Assembly: GCA_944386455.1 (NCBI GenBank)
Contig: CALXBC010000017.1
Coordinates: 1 to 49,158, forward strand
Length of the DNA: 49,158 nucleotides
Origin: an uncultured Clostridia bacterium
GTDB lineage: Bacteria; Bacillota; Clostridia; Oscillospirales; Ruminococcaceae
Reading direction: 5' to 3'
Notes under the pieces: model-generated
What the model was told of the DNA's origin: nothing
Database searches by the model: none
The model's input: the letters and a program-made list of their open reading frames with translations, nothing else
Translations under genes and position numbers: made by a program
Shown here: positions 1 through 6,168 of the stretch, piece by piece
Position numbering within the stretch: the stretch's first letter is position 1
Layout of the letters: each line of letters begins with the position of its first letter

Positions 1-42
1 ACACCTGCTCAACACAGATACCAGACCCTTCAGATCGCTTAA
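1..42 (+). CDS. IS3-family transposase (OrfB), C-terminal end, partial
   Basis: Only the last 13 residues are in the window, reading TPAQHRYQTLQIA then TAA at 40-42. This resembles the end of IS3-family OrfB (rve integrase domain) proteins, which typically finish with a Pro-x-x-(Y/H)R segment a dozen residues before the stop. The stop lies about 35 bp from the element's terminus, which also fits IS3 architecture, where OrfB ends close to the right inverted repeat. The catalytic DDE domain is outside the window. Confidence 0.6.
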   Translation, partial: TPAQHRYQTLQIA

Positions 43-77
43 TTCAAATTTTTGTCTAACTTTTGGGGTTCACTTCA
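1..77 (+). mobile_element. Right end of an IS3-family insertion sequence (rest lies outside the window)
   Basis: The window opens inside an insertion sequence. Positions 1-42 read as the last codons of a plus-strand transposase, and the DNA then runs to a terminus around 54-77 whose reverse complement begins TGAAGTGAACCCC, the type of end found on IS3-family elements (ends TG...CA). Minus-strand pfkB coding sequence begins at once on the other side, so the element sits inside that gene. The exact junction (about 77) and the family assignment rest on motif recognition only. Confidence 0.7.
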
Positions 78-312
78 CTTCTTTTTTGCAGGTCATCTGA
101 ACAAATTCGCCAAAGCTATCTTCTCCGACCGCACAAATTAGTTCAGAGGGAACGCCAAGCTTAGCAAGATCTATGGCCGCATTGGAAGCACAGCCACCAA
201 CATGCATTTCCACATTATCGACTGCGCGCAGTGTTCCTGCTTCTGGAATCGAATCCACGGGCTTTACAATAATGTCAGTCGTAACACTGCCGATACATGC
301 AACTGTTTTCAT
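70..312 (-). pseudogene. PfkB-family carbohydrate kinase, N-terminal fragment cut by an IS
   Basis: About 80 residues survive from a family of roughly 300. The N-terminus (ACIGSVTTDIIVKP) is the first beta strand and substrate region of PfkB/ribokinase sugar kinases, and GGCASNAAIDLAKLG matches the conserved glycine-rich PfkB motif. Coding sequence then runs into the IS terminus and stops at 70-72, with the last two or three residues contributed by the IS. The ATP-binding and catalytic C-terminal half is missing, so no kinase activity is expected. ATG 312 is preferred; an in-frame TTG at 324 is possible. The gene is divergent from the URO-D-like gene, which suggests the two once formed one functional locus, but the kinase substrate cannot be inferred. 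Confidence 0.75.
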
Positions 313-436
313 AAAATCATCCAAATATCCAGCATCCTTTCATTTGTATTGTGCCATGCTTTGTTGTAATCTTCAGGACAGCGATTTCTTAACATTGTTC
401 CAATGGCATCGACGCTCCTTCCCTATTCGTCAGCGA

Positions 437-1597
437 ATGGGAACAGTTTTCATTCTTCGGCAAAATGCTCAACCCTTTTTACCGAAATATGGTACATCAT
501 ATTCGCTGTCTGCCATCAAATTTTCACTGTCAAAAGAATTTAAGCAAAGCATATCCATTTTAAAATTACTGACAATATTTTCACACCAAATATTGCATAA
601 TAAACAGCCAAAAGACCGCATACTATTTGTCTGTACCTCTTATTATGAGCCGTACTGCGCTGCGCCCGATTTTGAAGAGCGGCTGCGGAACTGTTTGGAT
701 GACATTATCATCCGTGCAAGCATTGAGGATGACTATATCCCATCATTGTTTACTGGCTGCCGGCAATCTACTATTCCCAGTATGTTCGGCGCACCGGAAA
801 TTATCATCGGTGAAGATGTCACCTGTGAAAAGATTCTCCATTGTCCCGAGGACATTTTAAGACTTCCCAAACACCAAATGATTGGGGTGGCCAAACGTTG
901 GCTGGAGATGGAAGAATATTTTTTGGAGGAAACAAAGGGCAAACTGCCGATCCATGTCACTGACATGCAGGGGCCCTTTGATGTTGCCGGTCAGCTTTGG
1001 AGTTATGATGAGGTGTTCCTGCTGGCATATGAGCATCCGGATATTTACGGGGAACTAATACAACGGCTGACCGATGCGTTTTTAGATTTTTGGAACGCGC
1101 AAAAAAGTCTGTTAGGATCAAATTTTGTTGGTACCCATTTGTTTGCATGGAACTGGGTGCCGGAAGACTTTGGTGCTTCTATGTCGATAGACAGCCTGGC
1201 TATGATCTCTGGACCGTTTTACCAAGAGTTTTACCAACCCTATATTGAGCAGGCGGCAGACCGAATGGGAGAATTGGCGATCCATTCCTGCGGTGACTTT
1301 TCTGCAACTATTCCGCCTTTGTGTGAAACCCGAGGCGTAACGGCGCTGAATGCCGGTCAAATGAGCCTCAGGGGAATGTGTGACGCAGGGCTTAAAGAAG
1401 ATATGCTGGCCATTACCTGCACTCCATTTGAAGAAATGGAAGACTTATTGACGGTATATCGGGAGAAAAATTCGCATATCAGCATCAGCTTGTCTAATGT
1501 ATGGAATACCACCAAGCCTTTTGCGCAATGGACATCTGAGGATTTTGACAGGATCAAACGAATTGAAATATATATGCAGGAGCAGTTAAGCTGCTGA
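437..1597 (+). CDS. Uroporphyrinogen decarboxylase-like (URO-D fold) protein
   Basis: From about position 600 the frame encodes a URO-D/MtaA-CmuA-like TIM barrel: a DDYIPSLFTGCRQSTIPSMFGAP segment near the N-terminus, then a conserved barrel core and an IHSCGDF segment, whose His/Cys pair in corresponding cobamide-dependent methyltransferases sits at the metal site. True heme-pathway HemE enzymes lack this arrangement, so a corrinoid-linked methyltransfer role is more likely than heme synthesis; this is inference. The start is uncertain. The frame is open back to 173 with no convincing ribosome site, and residues before 'KQPKDRILFVC' look unlike the family. I chose ATG 437; a TTG near 589 would give a compact ~335-residue protein. 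The neighbouring pfkB is broken, so this gene may also be decaying. Confidence 0.6.
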   Translation: MGTVFILRQNAQPFLPKYGTSYSLSAIKFSLSKEFKQSISILKLLTIFSHQILHNKQPKDRILFVCTSYYEPYCAAPDFEERLRNCLDDIIIRASIEDDYIPSLFTGCRQSTIPSMFGAPEIIIGEDVTCEKILHCPEDILRLPKHQMIGVAKRWLEMEEYFLEETKGKLPIHVTDMQGPFDVAGQLWSYDEVFLLAYEHPDIYGELIQRLTDAFLDFWNAQKSLLGSNFVGTHLFAWNWVPEDFGASMSIDSLAMISGPFYQEFYQPYIEQAADRMGELAIHSCGDFSATIPPLCETRGVTALNAGQMSLRGMCDAGLKEDMLAITCTPFEEMEDLLTVYREKNSHISISLSNVWNTTKPFAQWTSEDFDRIKRIEIYMQEQLSC

Positions 1598-1605
1598 AGT
1601 CACAA

Positions 1606-1726
1606 CCTCCGGCTAAGCCGGAGGCTTGAGTGAGCCCTAGAAGGGCATTTTACAGGCCACACCCCTAAAGGGGCTCCGAAAGGTTCTGCCAACCGCATTA
1701 CTTTCTCGGGCAACCCCTAAAGGGGT
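1606..1726. repeat. Cluster of four GC-rich hairpins, possible IS200/IS605-type end or mobile repeat
   Basis: Four short palindromes follow one another just after the URO-D-like stop: CCTCCGGC/GCCGGAGG (1606-1624, loop TAA), GCCCT/AGGGC (1634-1646), CCCCT/AGGGG (1662-1673) and ACCCCT/AGGGGT (1713-1726). The last two share the CCCCTAAAGGGG core. Tandem imperfect hairpins are typical of IS200/IS605 ends and of REP/PATE-like non-autonomous elements. No transposase frame accompanies them here. The last hairpin is followed by a T-rich stretch and could also act as a terminator for the upstream gene. Confidence 0.45.
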
Positions 1727-1770
1727 GTTTTGTTTAGCCTACTTTGAGACTTCTTTAGATATTGTGTAAA

Positions 1771-1809
1771 CCTCCGAGATGGTATAAAATAGAAATAACA
1801 AATCGGAGG
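1771..1809 (+). promoter_or_regulatory. Inverted repeat that can hide the transposase ribosome site in read-through RNA
   Basis: CCTCCGA at 1771-1777 is complementary to TCGGAGG at 1803-1809, which contains the Shine-Dalgarno sequence for the ATG at 1818. A TATAAA -10-like box (1783-1788) lies inside the loop, so a transcript started there lacks the left arm, while RNA entering from outside would fold and mask the site. The same logic is known for IS10 and IS50. Confidence 0.45.
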
Positions 1810-1817
1810 TTATAATT

Positions 1818-2000
1818 ATGCCAAGGTACAAAGACAGCCCAGAGGTACGGGCAGCAAAACAGGAACGGAGAGAGAAACTGCGGGAATTGCTCGCGCTGAT
1901 GGAGGTAGAGGATGTCCGAGACCTGAAATCCGTATTTAAGGAAATGGTCGGCGAGGTTCTCGAAAACGGACTTGAAGCGGAGCTTGACGATAAGCTATAA
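1818..2000 (+). pseudogene. IS256-family transposase, N-terminal stub
   Basis: Sixty residues remain of a family of about 400. The segment FKEMVGEVLENGLEAELDD is the characteristic start of IS256-type (Mutator-like, DDE) transposases, where it normally continues with a GYSKYDYRNK-like stretch. Here the frame ends two codons later with TAA at 1998-2000, and the DNA changes to the leader of the next gene. A GGAGG site precedes the ATG by 8 bases. The catalytic domain is gone, so this is a deletion remnant of the element's left end. It marks a rearrangement breakpoint near 1995-2000. Confidence 0.75.
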
Positions 2001-2021
2001 TACATTCAAGGAGATGATTTT

Positions 2022-2426
2022 ATGGGTTTGTTTGATATATTTAAGAAAAAGAAAGTTGAATTGACAGAAGAACAACTTAAATAGAATAAGATGTGGGAAT
2101 TGTGGACAGAAGAAAAAACAAAATCACCTTATACTGAACTAATGACCTACCAAAGTGAAATTAATAACGGTGGGCATAGTCAGTATTTTTGCAATGTAGA
2201 TAATGTAAGTGATTTGAAAAAAGAAATGTCTGAATTACAAATAATTCTCACACCAATTTTAAGCGAAAATCTTAAAAAAGCATATAAGGCATATTTAATA
2301 TTAGAAGAAAATGAAGAGGATGAAAAAGCAGAAGAGATTTTAGAACAGTGTGATGATATTTTTTATGAAAACGAAGAACAAATTAATCACTTGTTAGAAC
2401 AATATGCCAATGAATTAGAAATTTAA
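2022..2426 (+). pseudogene. DUF4375 (DMP19-like) protein interrupted by an in-frame TAG
   Basis: An AAGGAG site (2008-2013) and ATG at 2022 open a frame starting MGLFDIFKKKK that runs 20 codons to TAG at 2082-2084 and then continues in the same frame to TAA at 2424-2426. The downstream part (KSPYTELMTYQSEINNGGHSQYF, then an acidic C-terminus) carries the Y-x-E-x-N-N-G-G-H-x-Q-Y core of DUF4375 proteins. Relatives generally have Trp just before the NKMW stretch, so the lesion is most simply TGG to TAG. TAG is used as a genuine stop elsewhere here (for example pyruvate kinase), which argues against recoding. Translation could restart at ATG 2091. Function of the family is unknown; it is often carried near mobile DNA. 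Base composition is more AT-rich than its surroundings. Confidence 0.7.
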
Positions 2427-2489
2427 TTATTTTACGTAAAATCCTCGGTTTTCGCCCAGTTCTTTTTCGGACACGAATGACAGAACAAT

Positions 2490-2525
2490 CCCCGCAGGTT
2501 CGCGCCTGCGGGGTGTTTTGTTTTA
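2490..2525 (+). terminator. Rho-independent terminator
   Basis: CCCCGCAGG (2490-2498) pairs perfectly with CCTGCGGGG (2505-2513) across a six-base loop and is followed by TGTTTTGTTTT. It lies about 65 bp after the DUF4375 stop and would end that transcript. Confidence 0.85.
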
Positions 2526-2882
2526 TGCCGGATATTGATAAAAATGGCGTTTGGTCGTTATTTGGTCGTTATGAAAGAAAATGGGCAAAAGTGTTAAAAA
2601 ATGTGAACATAAAAAAGAATGAAAGCCATAAAAAAAGCGGGTTGTCTTTCCTTTACCGGATTGACTTTCCCGCTATTCTCCGCCACAAGCTGATAATTGT
2701 TTTTCGTCAGCCGTACTTTGTGCATCTGGCCGGATTTTCACAGACCTTGAAGCTCAATCTGGTCTTCCTCTTTGATTCCGCGGCGGCTTTTTTGTATGCT
2801 CTCCTTCCCCGTCATGCTGTTTTATGGGTACCGGTTAATAAAGAAAGGAGAGCCTTATCTATCAGGGAGTTTGGAAGGGAGA
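2526..2882. other. Region without a convincing gene
   Basis: No supported gene was found. An 11-bp direct repeat TTTGGTCGTTA occurs twice in tandem at about 2549-2571. On the minus strand a short open stretch from about 2815 (starting MTGKESIQKS) is closed by TGA after 25 codons and resumes in the same frame; it resembles coding sequence broken by a stop, but I do not recognise it. The region is probably more debris of the mobile element that surrounds it. Confidence 0.4.
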
Positions 2883-3609
2883 TTATCGATACCATGCCAT
2901 AGGAATCAATGGATAGATTTCGCTCCAGCAAAATTTTAACGTATCGGTTTTGCCGTAACGATTTTTTGCTACAACAATTTCCATAGAGGATCGATCCGCC
3001 GTATGGTTGTAATATGCATCGCGGTACAGAAGCAAAACTGTATCTGCATATTGTTCCATGGCGTTGTCCATACACAGAAAATCGTTTATTGTTGGGTGAT
3101 GATCGCGTCTGTCTTCGGTAGTCCGCGGCAGTTGAGAAATCCCTATTACAATAATTCTGAACTCTTTGGCGATCTGCTTAAGCTCTCGTATGATCTCACA
3201 CAAATTTTGCTTTTGCCATCCCTGGATATGGGCTTCGTTATGCCTTATCAGCTGCACATAATCCAGGATTACCGCTCCTAAGTTCTGTATATTTGAAAGC
3301 TTTTCACGGATCAGGTTCGGTGTAATCCAGCACGGATCGTCAAGTGAGATTGGGAGTTCTGATATCTCGGTTTCTTTTCCAATTAGTTCCTTAAGCCGAA
3401 GATTTAGTTGCCCCATTGACATTTCGAATGAAAAAACAGACTGTTTTTCCGTGGCTTTTTGCCATATTTATGGCCAGCTGCAAAGCCAACGTACTCTTTC
3501 CCATCCCAGGCCTTGCCGCAATAATATTTAAGCTTCCGCCGTGAAATCCCCCGGCCAATATTTGATCCATTGACAGCAATCCGGTAGAAACGGCCTCGTT
3601 TAAATGCAT
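2883..3609 (-). pseudogene. DnaB-like (RecA-fold) helicase domain protein, frameshifted
   Basis: Two overlapping minus-strand frames together make a DnaB C-terminal-type ATPase of about 240 residues without the DnaB N-terminal domain. The first part (ATG 3609, AAAAGGAG site) contains Walker A ARPGMGKST; the second contains a Walker B-like VILDYVQLI, the ISQLPR sensor region, LLLYRDAYY and a VVAKNRYGKT segment near the end, all typical of replicative helicases. The frames meet at a six-A run (3431-3436, T run in the mRNA), where one extra base or two missing bases would restore the expected (F)SFEM motif. Start and stop contexts are otherwise intact, so the lesion looks recent or could be a sequencing error. 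Helicases of this short type often sit in phage or integrative elements, matching the neighbouring integrase remnant. Confidence 0.75.
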
Positions 3610-3892
3610 GTTTTACACTCCTTTTCTGCCTTTGTTTCCGCAGGGCATACTGCTCCTTCATGCAAGCTGCGCAGGGACGGTAACCGGCGGCAATGGCGGT
3701 TTCCTCATCAGCAAAGAAAACCCGGTGTTTGACATAGCCACCGCAGGCAATATGGCGCAGAACCGACGGGCAGTCCAAACGGCCGTATATTTTCAGTCCT
3801 TTATGCCCTCCCAGGATCCCTTTCTGTTCCGAAAAATAGGGATTCCCGTCCGCTCCAATCAGTTTGTACAGCTTTTTCGTATCGTTTTTCAC
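3404..3892 (-). CDS. Ada-type metal-binding domain protein
   Basis: The first ~90 residues resemble the zinc-binding domain of the Ada DNA-repair protein: YFSEQKGILGGHKGLKIYG, then GRLDCPS, a further Cys, a VFFADEETAIAAGYRPCAACM core with the closing CxxC pair. In Ada this domain senses phosphotriester methyl groups; stand-alone versions are common in Firmicutes with unknown role. GTG 3892 is chosen because AAAGGAG lies 8 bases upstream (an earlier ATG at 3937 lacks a site). After residue ~95 the frame runs through the start of the helicase gene in another frame as a basic tail, so the present C-terminus (to 3404) is probably an artefact of a lost stop; the true protein may end near 3610. Confidence 0.6.
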   Translation of the reverse strand: MKNDTKKLYKLIGADGNPYFSEQKGILGGHKGLKIYGRLDCPSVLRHIACGGYVKHRVFFADEETAIAAGYRPCAACMKEQYALRKQRQKRSVKHAFKRGRFYRIAVNGSNIGRGISRRKLKYYCGKAWDGKEYVGFAAGHKYGKKPRKNSLFFHSKCQWGN

Positions 3893-3996
3893 CGAACCAT
3901 CTCCTTTGGCACGGTATATGGAATATAGCAATAGCATACCAAAACATATGCACCAAAAATGGGACTGTCAAAATATTATACTGGAAATGCTGCAAA

Positions 3997-4073
3997 CCTA
4001 AATTGACAAGGTGAACTTCGAGTATTTCTCATTTTTTACCCTAAAAATCCGAACTTCACTTTGACAATTTAGG
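3997..4073. repeat. 24-bp imperfect inverted repeat beside the integrase remnant
   Basis: 3997-4020 and 4050-4073 are inverted copies matching at 21 of 24 positions (both begin CCTAAATTG when read inward) with a 29-base AT-rich spacer. It lies between the divergent Ada-like gene and the integrase fragment. It may be a recombination or cruciform site, a divergent operator or a tiny MITE. A TTGACA hexamer sits inside the right arm. Confidence 0.6.
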
Positions 4074-4133
4074 ATTGTTTTTATACTAGTATAACAGCAA
4101 CCACGGGCCATAAATGGTACATATGGCTGCTTT

Positions 4134-4265
4134 ATGTTCGTTTCATTGAATTTGCATGGATTGATTACGGCCATGTTCAATCATGCCAGCGAGCGGGAAA
4201 CCTTGCGGTACATCGGCATTGATCAGGAAGAAAAGGACCTGCTGTATTCGACTGTACAGTTTTGA
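4134..4265 (+). pseudogene. Tyrosine recombinase (integrase), C-terminal remnant
   Basis: The last ~40 codons before TGA 4263-4265 read LITAMFNHASERETLRYIGID and then a charged tail. This corresponds to the end of phage/ICE-type tyrosine integrases, where an 'LQ-x-(I/M)FNHSS-x-x-x-TLRYIGI' segment contains the catalytic Tyr nucleophile. All upstream catalytic residues (the Arg, Lys and His-x-x-Arg boxes) are missing; sequence before about 4134 no longer resembles an integrase. It is a clear fossil of an integrated element and probably marks one former boundary, since integrase genes usually lie next to an attachment site. Confidence 0.7.
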
Positions 4266-4298
4266 AGAGCGAGTATTCAGACAGCCCCTTTACCATGG

Positions 4299-4327
4299 TT
4301 GCAGCTATACTGAAAAACCGTTATAAT
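4299..4327 (+). promoter_or_regulatory. SigA-type promoter of the zinc-ribbon operon
   Basis: TTGCAG (4299-4304), a 17-base spacer and TATAAT (4322-4327) lie just upstream of the AAGGAGG-equipped TTG start at 4360. Confidence 0.65.
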
Positions 4328-4359
4328 TATAAGTAAGCACTAAAAAGGAGGGGGTTATA

Positions 4360-5028
4360 TTGTATTGTTCGCAGTGCGGTGCGGAACTGGCGCCAAATGC
4401 GTCTTTTTGCGGCTGGTGCGGAAATCGTGTCTGTGGCGGGGAGATGCTACCCTATACCGTCATCAGGTTTGACGCGAATTATGCCAAGGAAAAGCATACA
4501 TTGGTAGGATACGGCAAGGTTATCGGCCGTGGGCTGGCCTATTGTCTGGCTCCCCTGATTCTTATGTTTTTCGGCGGGGACTTTGTCTTCGCGGCAATGG
4601 TGCTATCTTTCTGCGGGATCGCTGTACTGATCGCCGACACCATGTTGCAGCGCAAATATTTTCTGGCACGGCAGTCCGCCATTGTCAAGGATAAAAAGTC
4701 CGGTACCGTCTATTACATTACCATGTTCGGCAATACCTATGGCAGCAATTCTCTGGCGGGCGCCGCTGCCAACATGCAAAATTCTGCGTATCAGGCCCGG
4801 CTTGTCCAGATCGACCAGGCACTTCTGCATGAAGTTGAACGATATAAGGCAGGAGAAAATCACTTCAATATTTGGTTCGGCGGACAGGTTCGCGTGCTGG
4901 AATTAAAAGACTTATCCAAGGTCAGAACTGCAAAGCGGTATTCTGTATATCGCTATATGGGTCCTAACGGAAAATCAAAAAAAATAAAGATTCCGGATTG
5001 CTTTCCCGGAATGGAGGAGGGGTTATAA
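4360..5028 (+). CDS. Zinc-ribbon membrane protein
   Basis: A 222-residue protein of unknown function. Residues 3-25 form a zinc ribbon (CSQCG ... CGWCG), followed by two hydrophobic helices at roughly 55-75 and 80-98, then a soluble domain of about 120 residues ending in a basic KSKKIKI segment. Zinc-ribbon/double-membrane-helix proteins are frequent in Firmicutes and their ligands are mostly unknown. The start is TTG at 4360, behind AAGGAGGGGG and downstream of a consensus promoter. The next gene overlaps its stop by one base (TAATG), so the two are translationally coupled and both have zinc ribbons, which suggests a shared complex. Confidence 0.75.
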   Translation: MYCSQCGAELAPNASFCGWCGNRVCGGEMLPYTVIRFDANYAKEKHTLVGYGKVIGRGLAYCLAPLILMFFGGDFVFAAMVLSFCGIAVLIADTMLQRKYFLARQSAIVKDKKSGTVYYITMFGNTYGSNSLAGAAANMQNSAYQARLVQIDQALLHEVERYKAGENHFNIWFGGQVRVLELKDLSKVRTAKRYSVYRYMGPNGKSKKIKIPDCFPGMEEGL

Positions 5029-5405
5029 TGGTTTGTCCAAAGTGTGGCACGGAAACAGACAGCCCAAAAAATTTTTGTGAGCAGTGCGGGTTTGACCTTC
5101 GGGACATCAAGGCACAGGAAAGTCTGCTGAAAACGGACCCGGTTTTAGTTTCCATGAATAATCAGTATGCTTGCTACGGTATCGTCCGGCTGGTTGCAGG
5201 ACTGGCCGCACTCGCATTTCTGTTCTTGATCTATCAATGGCTGGAGAATAATATTCCGGAAAGACTGGGCGACATCGGATTGTTCCTGTTCCTGCCGGCC
5301 TTAATTGTTTTCATTGTCTTCAGTGTTCTGCGCGGTTCTATGAGAAAGAAAATTCAAAGAGAATTAGCAAACCGAACGCAGGGGAATACGTATAATAATG
5401 TCTAA
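5028..5405 (+). CDS. Small zinc-ribbon membrane protein
   Basis: A 125-residue protein beginning MVCPKCGTETDSPKNFCEQCG, a zinc ribbon with two CxxC knuckles (residues 3-6 and 17-20), followed by two membrane helices (about 45-65 and 75-95) and a short basic tail. The ATG at 5028 is used because it overlaps the previous stop as TAATG and is preceded by GGAGGAGGGG. It is the second member of the zinc-ribbon operon and is followed by a strong terminator. No enzymatic motif is visible; a role as a membrane-bound partner of the first protein is the most that can be inferred. Confidence 0.75.
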   Translation: MVCPKCGTETDSPKNFCEQCGFDLRDIKAQESLLKTDPVLVSMNNQYACYGIVRLVAGLAALAFLFLIYQWLENNIPERLGDIGLFLFLPALIVFIVFSVLRGSMRKKIQRELANRTQGNTYNNV

Positions 5406-5440
5406 CAAGTGGTGAGCCTAAATTACCTCAATACAATGCT

Positions 5441-5474
5441 AAAAACCGATGTAATTTTGCTCACATCGGTTTTT
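5441..5474. terminator. Bidirectional-looking terminator after the zinc-ribbon operon
   Basis: A 12-bp perfect stem pairs 5441-5452 (AAAAACCGATGT) with 5463-5474, giving A-rich and T-rich flanks on the two sides and a ten-base loop. Confidence 0.85.
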
Positions 5475-5749
5475 AGTGTATTCAGATTCCCTTTTCTTGG
5501 TTTTTCTTATGCATGATATACACAGTAGCACAGCTGTCAACTGCAGCGCCTGCCAATACAAGGGAAACTATTGCGAATCTGCCTGACAAGAAATCGTCTG
5601 CAGGAGATGAATCGCGTACGGCACTTTTTCAGGATAGATTGAAGGATAACTTCTTATTTTATAGCAGCAAACAAGCTCGTAAAAAATAGCAGGACTGCGC
5701 AAAATTGTGCGGTTGACCTTTTGCTCATTTTAAAGCGAAAGGAAGCATC
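5475..5749. other. Intergenic region, weak 58-codon open frame only
   Basis: The only candidate is an ATG at 5513 opening 58 codons (MIYTVAQLSTAAPANTRE...) to TAG at 5687-5689. It has no ribosome site, no promoter I can see, and no recognisable relatives, so I do not call it a gene. The stretch mainly separates the zinc-ribbon operon from the toxin locus. Confidence 0.35.
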
Positions 5750-5778
5750 TTGACATCTATCTTAACGGCTTGTATAAT
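5750..5778 (+). promoter_or_regulatory. Perfect consensus SigA promoter of the small toxin mRNA
   Basis: TTGACA (5750-5755), exactly 17 bases, TATAAT (5773-5778). Predicted start of transcription is about 5785, giving a ~60-nt leader before the toxin ATG. Confidence 0.85.
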
Positions 5779-5843
5779 TACAGCAGGTGTTGCACAAAAA
5801 CGGTGCAGGCGGTCAACTCTTGCCCCTGTAAGGGGGTGGTTGT

Positions 5844-5918
5844 ATGGAAAGTATCATCTATCTCATTGTGATACTAGTCCTGATTGAAAGGATATTACAT
5901 ACAAATAAAAAGAAGTAA
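5844..5918 (+). CDS. Putative type I toxin: 24-residue hydrophobic peptide with lysine-rich tail
   Basis: A 24-codon frame (start MESIIYLIVILVLIERIL, last residues HTNKKK) encodes one hydrophobic helix (about residues 4-14, amphipathic to 18) and a cationic tail, the layout of membrane-acting type I toxins such as Fst, TxpA and the Clostridioides peptides. It is preceded by a strong SD sequence AGGGGGTGGT (5831-5840). CCCCT (5823-5827) can pair with AGGGG (5831-5835) and mask part of that site, as in Fst mRNA. A perfect promoter lies upstream and an antisense RNA promoter downstream. I do not recognise the peptide as a member of a named family. Its short length makes coding-potential statistics useless, so the case rests on the whole arrangement. 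Confidence 0.7.
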   Translation: MESIIYLIVILVLIERILHTNKKK

Positions 5919-6000
5919 CCGCCCATCCCTCGAAAAGATAGCGGTTACTCTTTAACCAATATATTCGGGGCTGACCGTCTTTGCCGGCAGCACCTTCTCT
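5903..6000 (-). ncRNA. Putative antisense antitoxin RNA (~98 nt)
   Basis: From the predicted start near 6000 the RNA runs leftwards over the toxin mRNA 3' region, folds the GTAACCGC hairpin and ends in a T-rich tract complementary to 5902-5914. It overlaps the last toxin codons and the mRNA terminator by about 50 nt, so duplex formation with the mRNA 3' end is expected. Both RNAs begin with related sequence: GGTGTTGC...GGCGGTCA in the sense RNA (5786-5815) and GGTGCTGC...GACGGTCA in the antisense RNA (5994-5972). Confidence 0.65.
5914..5949. terminator. Shared bidirectional terminator of the toxin mRNA and antisense RNA
   Basis: AGTAACCGC (5914-5922) pairs with GCGGTTACT (5941-5949). T-rich sequence follows on both strands (CTTTAACC on plus, TTCTTTTTATTT on minus); the toxin stop codon lies inside the left arm. 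Confidence 0.8.
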
Positions 6001-6006
6001 ATTATC

Positions 6007-6035
6007 ATTATAGTGCCATCGTGATATTTTGTCAA
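6007..6035 (-). promoter_or_regulatory. Perfect consensus SigA promoter of the antisense RNA
   Basis: On the minus strand TTGACA (6035-6030), exactly 17 bases, TATAAT (6012-6007). It faces the toxin promoter, which is equally perfect. No minus-strand gene follows it; the transcript can only run into the toxin terminator. Confidence 0.85.
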
Positions 6036-6168
6036 GCCGATGTTATAAAAAAGCGTATTTCCGGGAAGCAAAGCTGTTGCTTTCTTTTAGGAATGAAAAA
6101 AGTGAAGCGGCCTGCAAACGAATACGCTGTTTTCCGACACAAATTGCCTGTCTGAGAAAGGAGCAAGC

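Noticed and set aside
1606-1726. The hairpin block read as a tRNA or riboswitch
   Set aside because: No cloverleaf with the conserved T and D arm bases and no ligand-binding core could be drawn.
2525-2902. Plus-strand open frame beginning near the 2490 terminator
   Set aside because: It starts in the T tract of the terminator, has no SD and shows no domain; it is not a gene.
5513-5689. 58-codon open frame before the toxin locus
   Set aside because: No ribosome site or promoter and no family features; open frames of this length arise easily by chance.
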